DNA of 64,000 bases from Trogon surrucura (lineage: Eukaryota > Chordata > Aves > Trogoniformes > Trogonidae). The stretch spans positions 30,095,099 through 30,159,098 of the forward strand of contig CM036658.1 in NCBI GenBank assembly GCA_020746105.1. The letters run 5' to 3'. This document shows positions 1 through 12,186 of the stretch, in pieces. Positions within the stretch are counted from its first letter, which is position 1, and the number at the start of each line of letters is the position of its first letter. The notes beneath the pieces were generated by a model, which was given only the letters and a program-made list of their open reading frames with translations, did not search any database and was not told the DNA's origin. Made by a program: the position numbers and the translations under genes.

Positions 1-366
1 GTAAGCATTCCTAGCGAAACTCTGTCTAAAAGCAGTTGTAAGATGTGCAGTTCAAATATGAACTACGTAATACTACTGTTATTGGAAAAGGGATGAACAG
101 GAAATTTTGAAAAAAACAGTGCTGCTATGGAGTCTTTCCCTTACCAGATTAACATCTATTATTTATTTATAGAACATGGCACTTTTATAGTTATTGAAAA
201 TTAGAATAATGAAAATAAAAATTGAATGGCCAGTAAAAGGGAAGTATACTAACACACACATTCTGTGTAATCACTAAGTTTTCACTAGATCTAACAGAAG
301 GTAGGTCTAATAGGAGTACATTGACAAGATCCGATCTGTCTTTGACAATTGTCTATGTTTAAACAG
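1..366 (+). other. LOX: LOX intron (3' part)
   Basis: The window opens inside a LOX intron. It ends in a pyrimidine-containing AG acceptor at 365-366, directly before an exon whose translation continues the LOX catalytic domain. The preceding exon, which should carry the first part of the copper-binding loop, is upstream of the window. The rest is AT-rich non-coding sequence with no feature I recognise. Confidence 0.85.
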
Positions 367-523
367 ACATTATCACAGCATGGATGAATTTAGCCACTAT
401 GACTTGTTGGATGCAAGCTCACACAGAAAAGTTGCCGAAGGACACAAAGCGAGTTTCTGTCTTGAAGATACCTCCTGTGATTATGGATATTATAGACGGT
501 ATGCGTGTACAGCTCATACACAG
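367..523 (+). CDS. LOX: LOX exon: copper-loop end and LTQ lysine
   Basis: This exon encodes part of the catalytic domain of lysyl oxidase, the secreted copper amine oxidase that oxidises peptidyl lysine in collagen and elastin to allysine for cross-linking. The first base completes a codon from the previous exon; the frame then reads [39 protein letters not shown] and ACTAHTQ. The leading HYH belongs to the histidine-rich copper loop. The Lys in GHKASF (codon 446-448) corresponds to human Lys320, which forms the lysine tyrosylquinone cofactor with a Tyr in the next exon. The exon is 157 nt, from the AG at 365-366 to a GTAAGA donor at 524. Its last codon is complete. The motifs identify LOX rather than a LOXL paralogue, although assignment is from remembered family sequence. 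Confidence 0.96.
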
Positions 524-2590
524 GTAAGAGCTGGTTTGAAGACAAACAAGTTTCTTTTCCACCTCTAATTTATCTTTGGATATTTACTGCCAATCATCTG
601 ATACTCTAAATTATCTGATGCCCGAAGTAGCTCTAAAATTGTCCATCAAGGATGCCAGGATAGCAACTTGGAGACTTAAAATTTACCCATGTGCTGCTGG
701 ATGTGGGTATCTCATTAAAATGCGAGGACATTCATTAGCGTAGCATCACTAGTAACTGAGCTACATTAAACCATACCACAAGTTCTTGTTGTTACCAGAC
801 TGGTCAAGTGAGCTGTAGGGAAATCAAGATAAGGTCAGCATTCACCCCCCACAAACTGCTTGGCGATGTCCTTGGCTGGTCCCAATATTTACAGCTGGTA
901 TTTTCTCCCTTGCAGAGCGTGAGGGCGCAAGGTGCCTAATTCCTTTAATACCTACAGCTACGGTCTGGCACTACCAACACAGGAAACTTACAGCATAGTG
1001 TTATGCACCTATAGAAGACAATTAAAGAGAATGGCAGCTGTGATCCTATACAAATATGCAAAAAGCAAGGTGTTAGAGCTTATTAAGGGAACAGATGAAA
1101 AACACTATGTACCTTTATGGTATTATACCAATCCATTGTAGAATCCTACCTAGAATATTGCATGGAGTTGTGGTCACCACCTTGCAGAACTGCTACAGAA
1201 AAGCTTAAAAAAACACAAACCAACCAACCACAGGAGAACAAGGATGATCAGCAGCGTAGTATGGTTAACACACTAAAAGATTTCATAGACTATTCCATTT
1301 GGAAGACCAGTAATAATACCAAATCTTGAGTGGTCCTGGATGGAAAGAGGAGATTGTGAATATTCAGTTTTCTCACAGCACAATGGTTTAAGGGCATCCA
1401 AAAGAACTGTCAGGCAACAGCTTTAAAACAGAGGGGAGTGCTCTTTTGACACATGAATAAAGTAATAAATTCCTTGCTATAGGATGTTGCAGAGATCTAA
1501 AATATGTCTGTGGCTTAAAAAAAGATTAGACAAAGTAATAGGGGCTATTAAAAACAAAAATCTGATGGTACCTCATGTTTTGAATACAGTTAAGTGCCTG
1601 GTGGAAGGAATTTGCCTGGTTAAAAGGACATTACACATCCCATTTTGTATGTTCTTTTCCCCTCAAGTATCTGCTGCTGTCCATTGTCAGAGACATGGCA
1701 CTGAGCTTGATGGATTGTGGTTTAACTCAATGTGGCCATACTTACATGTATACTTATATCCCTTATTCTGCAGTTTTTAATCTAGGAGGTAGTTACTTTA
1801 TCACAGAGAAATGACAGCTATGCTCCATTGGCTGACGTGTCTACATGTGAATTTTAAATATAATGAATGATCTGCAATACATAAAGGCTTTGAAGAAGTT
1901 TTATAAATATCTTTTCTCCTGTAGGCTATGACATCTAACTAAGCAACATATATATTTTACAGCTGGAGTCTTTGTGTCACTACAATCATGGCTGTGTCAG
2001 CATTTCCACTGGAAGCCCATATTTCAGGGGTTTTTGTAATTGGACTGTAAAAATTTCCTCCAGCCTCAGACTTGGCACATACAAGCGAGAGTCTGAGCTG
2101 ATCACAAGCTGGGTCAAGAGGGAATTCCTGTAGGACTTGGGTTTTGTGCACTCTGTGTGTTGCCAGAACAGATCAGCTTTGTCTAGACCAAAATGTATTG
2201 GTCACAGTTAAAGACACCACATTTGAACCACTAATACATTAATATACGGAGATTCTTACTAATGTTACTAACAGCAAAGAATTCTTCAGAAAAGATTCAT
2301 GTGGAAGAAAGGCTACATTTTCAGTTCTGTCAGATTCTTGTGTCATTATTTACCTGAGGAGACACTGTTTCCATGCAAAACTTAATGTGTAAATGGCCCT
2401 AGACAGGACTATTCACAGACAGCACTTTGGCAGAGCACATTTATCACAAAAAGTTGCCTCATTCAAAAGGGTCGAGAAAAAGGTAGTGAAATGTGATGGT
2501 TCAGTGAAGTTTAGTCTGAGTGTCCCTAATGTCTAGCATGTTACTATTCGTAGTGATTTTTTTGACACCCATCTTTATTTTATTTTTAAG
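524..2590 (+). other. LOX: LOX intron
   Basis: This is an intron between two in-frame LOX exons, with a GTAAGA donor at 524 and a TTTTTAAG acceptor ending at 2590. It holds a degraded CR1/L3-like LINE fragment at about 1100-1560 and no open frame I consider real. Confidence 0.9.
1100..1560 (+). mobile_element. Degraded CR1/L3-like LINE fragment
   Basis: A frame starting near 1117 reads VESYLEYCMELWSP, which resembles the conserved [10 protein letters not shown] block near the C-terminus of CR1 ORF2. Downstream text around 1440-1540 looks like the tail of old CR1/L3 copies. Many substitutions and stops show it is ancient. It lies in the same orientation as LOX inside an intron. Boundaries are approximate. 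Confidence 0.5.
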
Positions 2591-2686
2591 GGACTGAGCC
2601 CTGGCTGCTATGACACTTACAATGCTGATATAGATTGCCAGTGGATTGATATTACAGATGTAAAACCTGGAAATTACATTCTGAAG
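2591..2686 (+). CDS. LOX: LOX exon: LTQ tyrosine
   Basis: This 96-nt, phase-0 exon encodes 32 residues: [18 protein letters not shown], then [14 protein letters not shown]. The second Tyr of CYDTY (codon 2618-2620) corresponds to human Tyr355, the residue that is hydroxylated and cross-linked to the Lys of the preceding exon to make the LTQ cofactor. The Cys residues in PGC and DIDC belong to the conserved disulfide set of the catalytic domain. The acceptor is TTTTTAAG and the donor GTAAGG. Human has Gly where this copy has Asn after CYDTY, as far as I recall, and the rest is nearly unchanged, so this exon appears to be under strong constraint. Confidence 0.97.
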
Positions 2687-2840
2687 GTAAGGTTATTGGG
2701 AGTGGGGAAGTTTGGGTGGTTTGTTGTTGTTGTTTGTTTGTTTGTTTTTGAAGAAGGCAAATCATATGCATATGTCCTTTTGAATGTACATTTTCAACTC
2801 AAACCTGGATGTAGACAACACTGTGCTTTCTCCCCTTAAG
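2687..2840 (+). other. LOX: Short LOX intron with GTTT repeat
   Basis: This 154-bp intron begins with GTAAGG and ends with CCCCTTAAG. It contains a GTT/GTTT simple repeat at about 2718-2748 and little else. Confidence 0.9.
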
Positions 2841-2955
2841 GTGAGTGTAAACCCCAGCTATTTGGTGCCTGAATCTGATTACTCCAACAATATAGTACGC
2901 TGTGATATACGCTATACAGGCCACCATGCATATGCCTCTGGCTGTACAATTTCAC
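2841..2955 (+). CDS. LOX: LOX penultimate exon
   Basis: This exon encodes [35 protein letters not shown] and TISP, the C-terminal part of the lysyl oxidase catalytic domain. It is 115 nt and ends with two bases (CC) of a split proline codon. The donor is GTAAGT at 2956. Joining CC to the terminal exon gives Pro-Tyr-stop, matching the known LOX end TISPY. Reading through the donor instead gives CCG TAA, so an unspliced transcript would end one residue early with the stop at 2958-2960. The GHHAYASGC block with its Cys is conserved across the LOX family. Confidence 0.96.
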
Positions 2956-4481
2956 CGTAAGTATATTCCTTTGTCCTTGCAACTGGTTTATGTTCTTAGT
3001 ACTAAAGTTGACAGATGTATAAAGTCTAGAGGTTTACTTTATACTGAAAAAATTAACTCCCACCATTAATTCTAGTGATAGCAGGTTTTTTTTCAGTATA
3101 CTGTTTCTTGGTTTCCATGATCTATTGTGTTAATTCAAAATTCAGACAGCACTTTTCAAAGGTCTTTTTTTTGGTGGGAATGATGGGAACATTGTTTTAA
3201 GGTTGACAAGTGCATAGCTTTCAAATCCTAACTTCTAGTAATTAAACTATTTCTCTAAGGCTAGCACAGATTTTTTTTTTTTTTAAATATTTAGGCTTGA
3301 AAAACAGTTGTGAGATTTTTGCTCTTGTGAGCATGCCATCAGGATATATAGCACTTTCAAAATTGCTGCTACTGTCTGGGCTGCTAGCTGGCTACCTCTG
3401 GCGCTCGACTTCTTTGTATTTGCACTACAACCTTTCTGTGCTCATTCAATACCTGTTTATGGTGTCCACACAGAAGTGTTGAGCAGTTACAGAGCTCTGA
3501 AGACATTATGCAAAATCCCACATATATATGTTACTTGGCTGCAGCTGCTGACAAAGCAGCCACCCCTCCCAAAACAGTTCTTCCACACTCCATTTAGAAT
3601 TTAGTTCTTTGAAAGTTTAAACAATGCTACAATTAGGTGTTTTTTTTTTCCCTCCAAAAGGGCAAATTCACTTAATTAATGTTCTCACAGTGTATCTACT
3701 GTAGCTTCTATCTTTGAAACACACAAGAAACCAATTAGTCTTCTGTGACACAAGAGTAAGTAGTTCTCAGGATAATATCTCAGTTGCTCATACAAAATGT
3801 TTATGGAGTGGTTTCATTTGGATTGCTTAAGAAGCGAGTATTAACATTGTATGGAAATTAACGACAACTGTAGTCAATGGCAACAGTGAAACAAATGTAC
3901 TGAATTAATGTGACTATTGCTTAACTAGCCTTTAAAATATTATTCCTCATTTTGTATTATGAAACTAGTAGTTAAATGAGGCTAAAATGAGAAACATCAT
4001 CTCATGCCAGTGTGGAGATCTGTGTTTGCATTCACGCTTTGGTCATAAATGCGACAAGTTGAATGGCTTCATCAGAACCCTCTATTTGTTCTCACTGTGC
4101 CGTGGTCAGACTTGCAGCAAATGGAGGAAAAAAGAACAGGCGTCTTGCAGGTCTTGAGCAATTATTTTTGGCAGTCTCGTGGCAGAGGCTTTTAAAGCAT
4201 TTTCCTGTAACAGGACTGACTAATTGGTACTTCTAGGAACACTGCTTCTGTTCACATTCATGTGGAATGGAAACCTATGTTTCAGGACTGTAACTTCTGG
4301 GTCTCTTACCTCTTACCTCTGCAAATGTTATCAAGTAAATATATTCTTGCAGGGTGAGGAAACAAAATTTCTGTTACTGTTTGTTGACCTGTGCCTTCAA
4401 GCTGACAAATGGGTATTTAGTAAACACTCTTTTTCTATCTGCTTGGTCCTCTGTATAAGGTGGTTTCTTTTCTTTCCACAG
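2956..4481 (+). other. LOX: Last LOX intron
   Basis: This 1.5-kb intron runs from GTAAGT at 2956 to the pyrimidine-rich TTTCTTTTCTTTCCACAG acceptor ending at 4481. Short open frames inside it (for example 3297-3482 and 4224-4511) show no family resemblance. I see no mobile element I can name. Confidence 0.85.
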
Positions 4482-4488
4482 ATACTGA
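4482..4488 (+). CDS. LOX: LOX terminal exon, coding part (Tyr-stop)
   Basis: The last LOX exon contributes only seven coding bases. An A completes the split Pro codon, followed by TAC (Tyr) and TGA (stop) at 4486-4488. This reproduces the TISPY C-terminus of vertebrate LOX. The strong polypyrimidine acceptor just upstream supports the junction. The exon continues as the 3' UTR. Confidence 0.93.
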
Positions 4489-7400
4489 GAACAATGCAAG
4501 AAAATGGATGAAACGGTGCCAAATGTTTTGAACTGAAGTATCATTATATAAACTTCAATAGGATGAAAATGCTATAGAAACAAAACATAGAACATACACA
4601 CATACACCCACACACCTTATGTGATTCTGGAGCACTTCAGCTGCTTCTCAACCTAATCTGTAACTGGATTTTAAGCATTTAAATTGGCATTACTTTTTTT
4701 TACTATTGAAATGTGTGGAACTGGTGATTCATACACAGGTATTTTTAATTTTTAAAAACTAACTCATTCATAAAAACATGAATATATCTTAACTCCTGAA
4801 AATCTGGAGTTTAGTGATAACAGACTTCAGTAGGACTGTTACTAGTGAATAAGTTGAACATATTTTAAAGGGTAGCAAAATTTTGTGTAGAATTAAATAA
4901 ATAAAATGCAATAGAAATTAATGTCAGCTATCTCAGACAATACCAGAATGAAAAATAGCTTAAAAGTAATGCTACAGTACCATTAAAGTGAAACTTGCTA
5001 GGACACGTTGATATGAATGAGAAAAGTATGTTCGGTTTTCAAGGAATATTAACATATAGCAGAGAAATACATATATATATATATATCAGTTATACCCCTT
5101 CAAGAAAAGTTATGTTTACATTTTTAATACGTTAGAAGTTTTTCAATTTTCTTAAGTAAAACACAGATGGGGTTTTGAAAGAAACCTTTCATCTGTGTAA
5201 ATGAATTAAAGAACTTATCCACCTTTCTACATTCAAGAGATTTTTCAAGGTGGGGCTTTTAAAAGACTTCTGCAAACTTGATGTGGATAAAAATAAGTAC
5301 CTGTCAAGAAAAAGGCTCTTGGAGACGATTAAAGAGTCCCTGATGTAGTCATCTGTGAAAAACATCCAACTTGAACAGGTTAAACATCAAAATAATACAG
5401 GCAATAAACTCAGGTGGCACCACGAACAGAAGTAGGTCAGAATCTCTAACAATCATGGTAAAGCCTACTACCTGCATCCCCCTTAAGTACTGTATTTGAC
5501 TTTAAAAATGTGTATCTCAGTACTGAAACAATGAAGTGGAAAATATACTATATAAAGACAAAGAACAAAAGTCTGTATTTAACATTCTACTTTAGGCTGT
5601 TCAGGAACTAAATATAACATTGTTAAGGGGAAAACTTGAGCCCAAATTAAAAGTTTCTGCTGAACTGCTTAACTGGTGCTGGGTACACCACTCTCCTCCC
5701 ATCCCCAAATTATTTTGCTTTTGCAGTGCACCCTGCTGTAAGCTACAGTAGCTGTGATTTTGTTTTTAAACTGTGAAATAACATATCACAAGGGGATCTG
5801 GCGGGTTTTTTTTTTTCAGATTTCTGATCATGTAAAATGAAGGATCTACATTGGAAACAAAGGGACCTAGAAATATTGATTGGTATTGGTTAAGTTTAAT
5901 CAGCAGTTCAGAACACCTAATGAAACATGGGAAGCTCAATATATTAAACCAAAAAATTGAAAAATACATGTGCTAATCAGCATAGTTAAAATATGAAAAC
6001 TCTGAGGAGTATGGAGAGATTTTATTATGACTATTGGGAATACTTCAGGCAGTATTTGGAAGTATTTTATGCAATAGAACCCTATGGATTTAATTTGGAA
6101 GTTTTATGAATTGTCATATCTTTTAAGGATCAACTTGCTCTTTACTACGTATATTTAAGCTTATTTCACAATCATAAGGTATTTCCACCGTAATCGTAAC
6201 TTAGTTAAAAATTTGCACAACTCATATGTATACTTAAAAAGAATCTAAGAACCAGCGATTACTACCCAGCATTGGGAGTGGGTGCAGAATGATTATCATT
6301 TATATCTGCAGGTCCCTTTTTGTTTGCTGGGAAATCCATTTTAGCAATCAGTCACCAGTATGGGCAATAAACAGAAGCAAAACTTGGAAACTAGATCTAT
6401 TAGAAAGCCATTTATTACATACATCTGCAAAAAATGAGGGTCTGATTAAAATCTAGGCTTCTGACCCAAAGAGTTTTTAAGATTAAGAGGTGGTAAGGGA
6501 TGCAAGTGCATTCACCTTTCTACAGACTTAGGTCAAAATTGGGGTGCAAGTCCTGATAGCAGCTTGGGCAGTGGACACAAAAGCTACTGTAATGGAAGCT
6601 AGGCTGTGGGCACGGGCTGCTTCCTGGTAAGAGGTTGCATGCTAGTACCTCATTGTGCCTGATGCTGAATGTGGGATAAGAGAGCACTAACTGGACACAG
6701 AGCAGCCACAGAAATTGGGTTTATCCCTTGGCTTATGAGGCAGTAACCTGCTGACATGTCTATTCCCAAACTACTCACAGAACTCCACTGAAGTTGGCAA
6801 GGAGCCAGAGGACCTTGAGCATCTGTGTAGGTGGAGCAGGCTGCAATACTGGACTTAGTCCTTTCAGTGGGAATGGCCTGGTTCGGAAAGGTGTTGAACG
6901 CCGTAACTTTGAATATTGGGGATATTGTAGCTACAAAAGTGTAGCTTTTTTTTTTCCGTAGCAAAATATTGTATTTGTTTTGAAATGTGTGTTAAGCAAC
7001 ATGACAGTGATGTACAATAGCACAAGAATTGCCTAAGATAACATGAACAGTCTATTTAGAAAAACAAGGGATTTTAGGATTAAAAAAAAAGAAGGAATGT
7101 GACTTTAACGTCCCCCATTTCACAACAATAAATCACAACACAGTAGAAGAGTTTATAATATAGCATGTGTAGAAGTAGTTCTAAATAGGGAAGTGCCAAC
7201 CAGTATTTTTAGTATCTTGGCTCTGCAGTTTTGACCCAGACACCTTAACTTACTTTTTTCATACTGGAATATATTTGTGGGATTAAGTGCATTTTTGGTA
7301 AAAAACATAAAAACTATTTTGATAAAAGCTTGTTCTATACAGCAAATTTTATTTTGGAATCCTTTTAACTAGACATTGGGCCTAGTCCCATCATCTTTGA

Positions 7401-8290
7401 AAGGCATCTTGCCATTGGTCTCAGTGGGAGCAAAATCAGATTTAATTTTTCTGAGAATTTGAGTAGGAATTCGCTGTCTCGCAGTCTCAAACTTCCTTTG
7501 AAAAGCCAAACTGTAAAGATGTGTGTGAAGCAATTACCTCCCACATTTCAGATCCTTAGATAAAAAACTGCACATAAGGAACATATTGTATGTTAGGCTC
7601 ATTACAGGAGGGGTTTGCTATGTATTTTTTTTTAATCCTGAAATACATTTGATATTTGCATATTTCTAGACAAAAGTGTAACAAAAACGACAGCTTGGTC
7701 ACCAATGGAACCAACATATTGTGTAGATGATGTTTTTGTGTTAGTAATAAGTCTACAAATTTTCTCTCAGCTCCAACGTTTACTATGCAGTGTCGAATGA
7801 GTGCAGACACCAGATGTACCTTCCTATAGTCATTCATGCGTTGTGTGCACTGTACTCATTCAAAACCAGCAGGGTGAATTTCATAAATGAGACATTGAAA
7901 GGTGGTTTATCCTGTGTCTCACCTTTATGCCAATAAGGCATTTTCATTTTCTCCACATCCTAAAAAGGTGCTGAAAGATTTTAACTTGAATTAAAACCAA
8001 AGAGTATGTTATTGGGAGGTTTTTATTATGCAACTAAATGCTACAGATACAGTGAAATGCCACTTGTTTTTGCAACTTTTTTGAAGGTTTTTCATTATTT
8101 CCTTCACTTTTCTTCCAAGAGTCTTAATTTCAATAACTTTGCATCTTTATCTGAAGAGCTCTAATTTATAATATTCAGGCACTAGCTTTGTATTCTTCAT
8201 TGCACTTTCATATTCTTGTTACATGCCCATATTATGGTTGCAAGTTTATGTGCAAATGACTTGAATAAAATGTTTCAAGCGTTCCATTTG
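4489..8290 (+). other. LOX: LOX 3' UTR (inferred extent)
   Basis: The sequence after the LOX stop is AT-rich and lacks credible open frames, as expected for the multi-kilobase LOX 3' UTR known in mammals. Candidate AATAAA signals lie at 4896-4901, 4900-4905, 5403-5408, 6366-6371, 7127-7132 and 8264-8269. I take the last as the distal end by analogy with the long mammalian UTR; the earlier ones could give shorter mRNAs. Possible microRNA seed matches are TGTTTACA at 5113-5120 (miR-30 family) and TGGTGCT at 5674-5680 (miR-29 family). Transcript data would be needed to fix the 3' end. Confidence 0.5.
8264..8269 (+). terminator. LOX: Candidate distal LOX polyadenylation signal
   Basis: This AATAAA lies about 3.8 kb downstream of the LOX stop, in AT-rich sequence with a T/G-rich stretch following. 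The distance fits the long 3' UTR of LOX in other vertebrates. Proximal AATAAA copies also exist, so choice of site is inferred. Confidence 0.45.
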
Positions 8291-11200
8291 TTGAAGTATT
8301 ATACTTAATACATAGGCCAGATCCATCTCTCAAATGAGAAGCCAAAATTAAAGTTCTTATATCTGTATGAAAATGAGGAAGATTCTGTCAGGCTGAAGTG
8401 GTTTCAGAAAAAAAAGTCACAAGTTAGAAAAAAGAAAAAAAGCTGCAAGGCCTGATAAATTACCCCTCACACTACACAGCGGCCTAAGACATGAAGTATG
8501 TTTCATCTGGATCCAAGATTTCCTTACCTTTTTGGCTCATAACAGGAACTCAGAAACCACTTTCAGCATTTCTGCTCAAAACCACTTTATGTTTATGGAG
8601 AGAACATTTGAGCAATCCATGCTAGAAAGTCTACGCACTCCAGAAAATTGACTAACATACATAACTCTCAGTTATTGTAAAAACATTTTATCCTTTGTCA
8701 TTTACATTCTCTAAGTACAAACCAACATCTTGCTGCCTCTTCAATCTGTATCCTAAGCTGATGGAATAGGCTGAATTGTAAAGTATATCTTGTCCCTTCC
8801 CTGAAGGTTTAATGCAGAAGAGCTTGGTTAAAGACTTCAGAATGTTCAGTCTAGGAGGAGGTTGGCAAACATTTGAATATCAACTAGTGCCACTCTTGCC
8901 TTTGAATAAATGGAGACAAAACTGATGTAGTGTCTTTTGAAATTAATAAATGTAGAACTATTTCAGATATAAACAACGTTGTGATGATCTTTCTATAATT
9001 AACAAAATTAATTCCTATACTTAGAGCTAAGACCTTAAAACTGAGAATTCCTCCAAGTGCCAGTCCTAGAGCACAAAACTCAGTGTGTGTCAGAATTAAT
9101 GCAAATACAAAAATGAATACAAGTATTGCAGAAAGTGTATTCAAATTCACTGAAACCGAAGCATCTCCTGGTTTGCAAGTATCTTTTACCTGCTATTCCA
9201 CTATCTCATTTTCACATTAGGTCACCTGCCGATATCACAAAATGATCTATCACCCTCCTACAATTAGAAAGCAGCCTAGCACCTTCGGTTAAGAAAGTAC
9301 TGCTGTAACTGAATTTTCATTCAAGGCCTCTTTCTCCTGATCTAAGTAGTCCATAAAAATGGAGGAAATAAATATTTATGACTATTTCAAAATCTTCAAA
9401 TTGGTCCTATCAATAGTACACCTGTCTCAGTCTCCAAGTCTGAAGTGAAAAAATTGTGCACCTGAAGCAGCCTAGTAGTATCGGGCAGTTATGTACCCTG
9501 AGTGAGAACATTTTTTCTATGGTATGGTAGTGAACTGGAAAGCACAGTTCTCAAGGGTTTTTAAATCTTATCATCACAGAATGAAATAACTTTACATATC
9601 ACTGTAAAAATAAATGGGTAGTACTTTGTGAGAGGCCTCTGTCTAAACAGTACTACAGATACAACTTATGTTAAAATCATGTATATACTGAAAATGTTGT
9701 AATAAGAAAATGTTCAGAACTTTATCAACAACCTCCAGACAAGTTCATTGTGTTTATCAGTTCACAAAAAAATGCCCGATTGCAGACAAAAACCTTATCA
9801 AGTCTCAACCATCACTACTCATTTGTATGGTACATTAAGGCTGTGACCCAGGTGAGTCACCAAACACCAGCTAAAAGTATTAGGAACTCATTAAATATGA
9901 CGCAGTGCCAGTAACCTAATCTCTTTTAAGAGTTCAGAAGTGTTTTTGACGATGAAAAAAGAAATGTTTTGGTAAGTCAAGCTTCCTTCAGGAAGAATAC
10001 TATGGCTAAAAATTACAGTTGTAAATATGCGGTAGGAAACTTGCTCAAATGCCAAAACAAATCAATGCTCCTAGATCTCTAAGCACATACTAAAAACCAC
10101 TTTAGAACATAAGCTCCCCAAAGAATTTTTTTTTCCCCCAAACAATTTGCAATACTTAACTTTTTGGTCTTTAATATGAATTAACTCTTAAAGCAAGGTG
10201 CTCATACGCTAATAGAAAAATAAGCTGTGCATGAAAAACTGTATTACAGCTGATGGCATCTACCAAAAGAAACTTTTCTTGCCTTTTTACTGGAACGAAA
10301 GAAGTCACCATGACTTTTTCTACAAAATATGATCCTTCCCCATAAAACCATAGTAAACATGATTCCATGTTTTATTTTGATACTTCTGGCCTTACATGTT
10401 GTTCCGTATGGTACAGCGAAGATAAGAAACAGCACTGGGGAATGGGAGGTTATTTGAATTTCTAATTCCTTTGAGCAGCAATGCCATTCAGGAAGACAAT
10501 ACCACATATGCTGACATTTGTTTAGATGCAGAAAAGAAAGCCTAATTGAGTGGGGCAAAGACATGCCCAGATAATAACACAAAATGGACCAGCTGGGACA
10601 TTTAGTCTTCAAGAACTTAGCTTGGGAGAACCGGCAGAAATTGCTGGGTTATACGTCTGCAGGAAAGAGAGGTGGCCAAACCAGCAACAGATTAACACTA
10701 CGTTCGAAAAAACTGAACTTGTTCCTATCACTTGACTCTACTGTCATCCCAGGTGGAAGACTGAGGTATTACATAATGACTACAATGTTTTAGACATGTG
10801 CAGTAACTCCCCTGTGGAGCCACTGATGGTTAGAGAGTCATTGTTTGACTCAGTCCTAAGTTTACAAAATCACAAAGAGCAGATGAGATAGGAAGAGACC
10901 TCTGGATACCATTTAGTTCAAACCCACTGTCCAAGCAGGGTCACCTCAAGACGGTTACGCAGCACTCTGTCCAGTCAGGTTCTGAGCTATCTCCAAGGAC
11001 GGGGACTCCACAATCTCTCTGGGCACTTGTGTCAGTGTTCCAAAAAAAAGTTTTTTTCTTGTTTAAACAGAATTGTATTTCAACTGGTGCCCACTGCCTT
11101 TTGCCCTGCCACTCAGTAGCACTGAGTCTGGCTTCATTATCTTTACGGCCCTCCATGCTCTTGGTATTTACACACATTAAAAAGCTCCCCTCGAGCCTCC

Positions 11201-12186
11201 TCTTCCCCTGAAGAGTCCCAGCCCTTTCAGTCTCTACTCCTATGTCATATACTTCAAGCCCGTAATCATTTTGTTCATCCCTTAGCTGGACTTACTCCAA
11301 TCTGTCCCGTGTACTGGGGAGCCCATGACCTCAGCCAGCCAGAACTTCAGATGTGGCCTCACCAGTGCTGAGTACAAGGGCCAGGATCACCTCCCTTCTC
11401 CTGCCAGCAACGCACTTTCTAGGGCAGCCCAGAAGGCTGCCAGGCTTCTTTGCTGAGACACAGGAAACAGCATAATGCACAGGAAGGACTTCTACACTTA
11501 AAGGGATCAGAGATTTCACAGATTTACATGGATTTAAGAGCAGACAAATGTGCAGAAAAGAAAACCATTTCAGATTATTAAACCCAATAAGCAACAAAAT
11601 CACAAGATGTTCCTGAGCTGTAAAACTCAATGAGTTGCAAGTTCGATGACGTGTCACTGTGTGCTTCCTCTATCCCTATGCTTTAAAGCATCCCTGTTTG
11701 CCTGTGATTGAAGCTATTAGGCTAGATGGACCTGCAGTCTGCTGCAGGGATATTCTGAGGCCTTGGAAAATGCTACATGCATTGTACAGTGTATTCTCTT
11801 ATAGCCACTGCAGTAATTTACCAAGTTTCTGAATTAATTTGATTATGAAAGATAAAAGACTATGGAAGACAACTATAAGTACACACTGTTAAAGATTAAT
11901 TACAAGTTCAGAACTAATTAAGCAGTAGGAAAAGCTGTTGAAGAAAAATACAAGGAAGATTTTACCTCATATCCCAATCAAATGAACTCTCAACCTCAGA
12001 ATGGCACTTAAGTCAAATGGTTCATAGTGTAGAAAGACCTCTTAATTTTTCAGCATTCTTTCAGAAAGACAGCCATATTGGAGCTCCCAGATATATCTAC
12101 CAGGACAAGAGTATCAAAGACACTTTCAGTTCTCCAGATCAGCAGTATAACCAAAAGACATAGAACACAATTTATCAGGCCAATAT
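8291..12186. other. Convergent intergenic region between LOX and SRFBP1
   Basis: This is about 3.9 kb between the inferred 3' ends of the two convergent genes. It contains an antisense CR1 at about 10865-11452. Open frames at 10171-10793 and 11331-11657 are short and overlapping, and show no conserved domain. I see no RNA gene or promoter here. Confidence 0.6.
10865..11452 (-). mobile_element. CR1 LINE, 3' region, antisense
   Basis: Read on the + strand it begins with a decayed reverse-complement CR1 tail and continues with the usual antisense order: GGAAGAGACCTCTGGATACC, the CAGGGTCACCT block, the GGGGACTCCACAATCTCTCT block, then text equivalent to the GLxxLEKRR and LEYC regions. It is diverged and lies between the LOX and SRFBP1 3' ends. 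Its inner boundary near 11452 is approximate. Confidence 0.75.
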
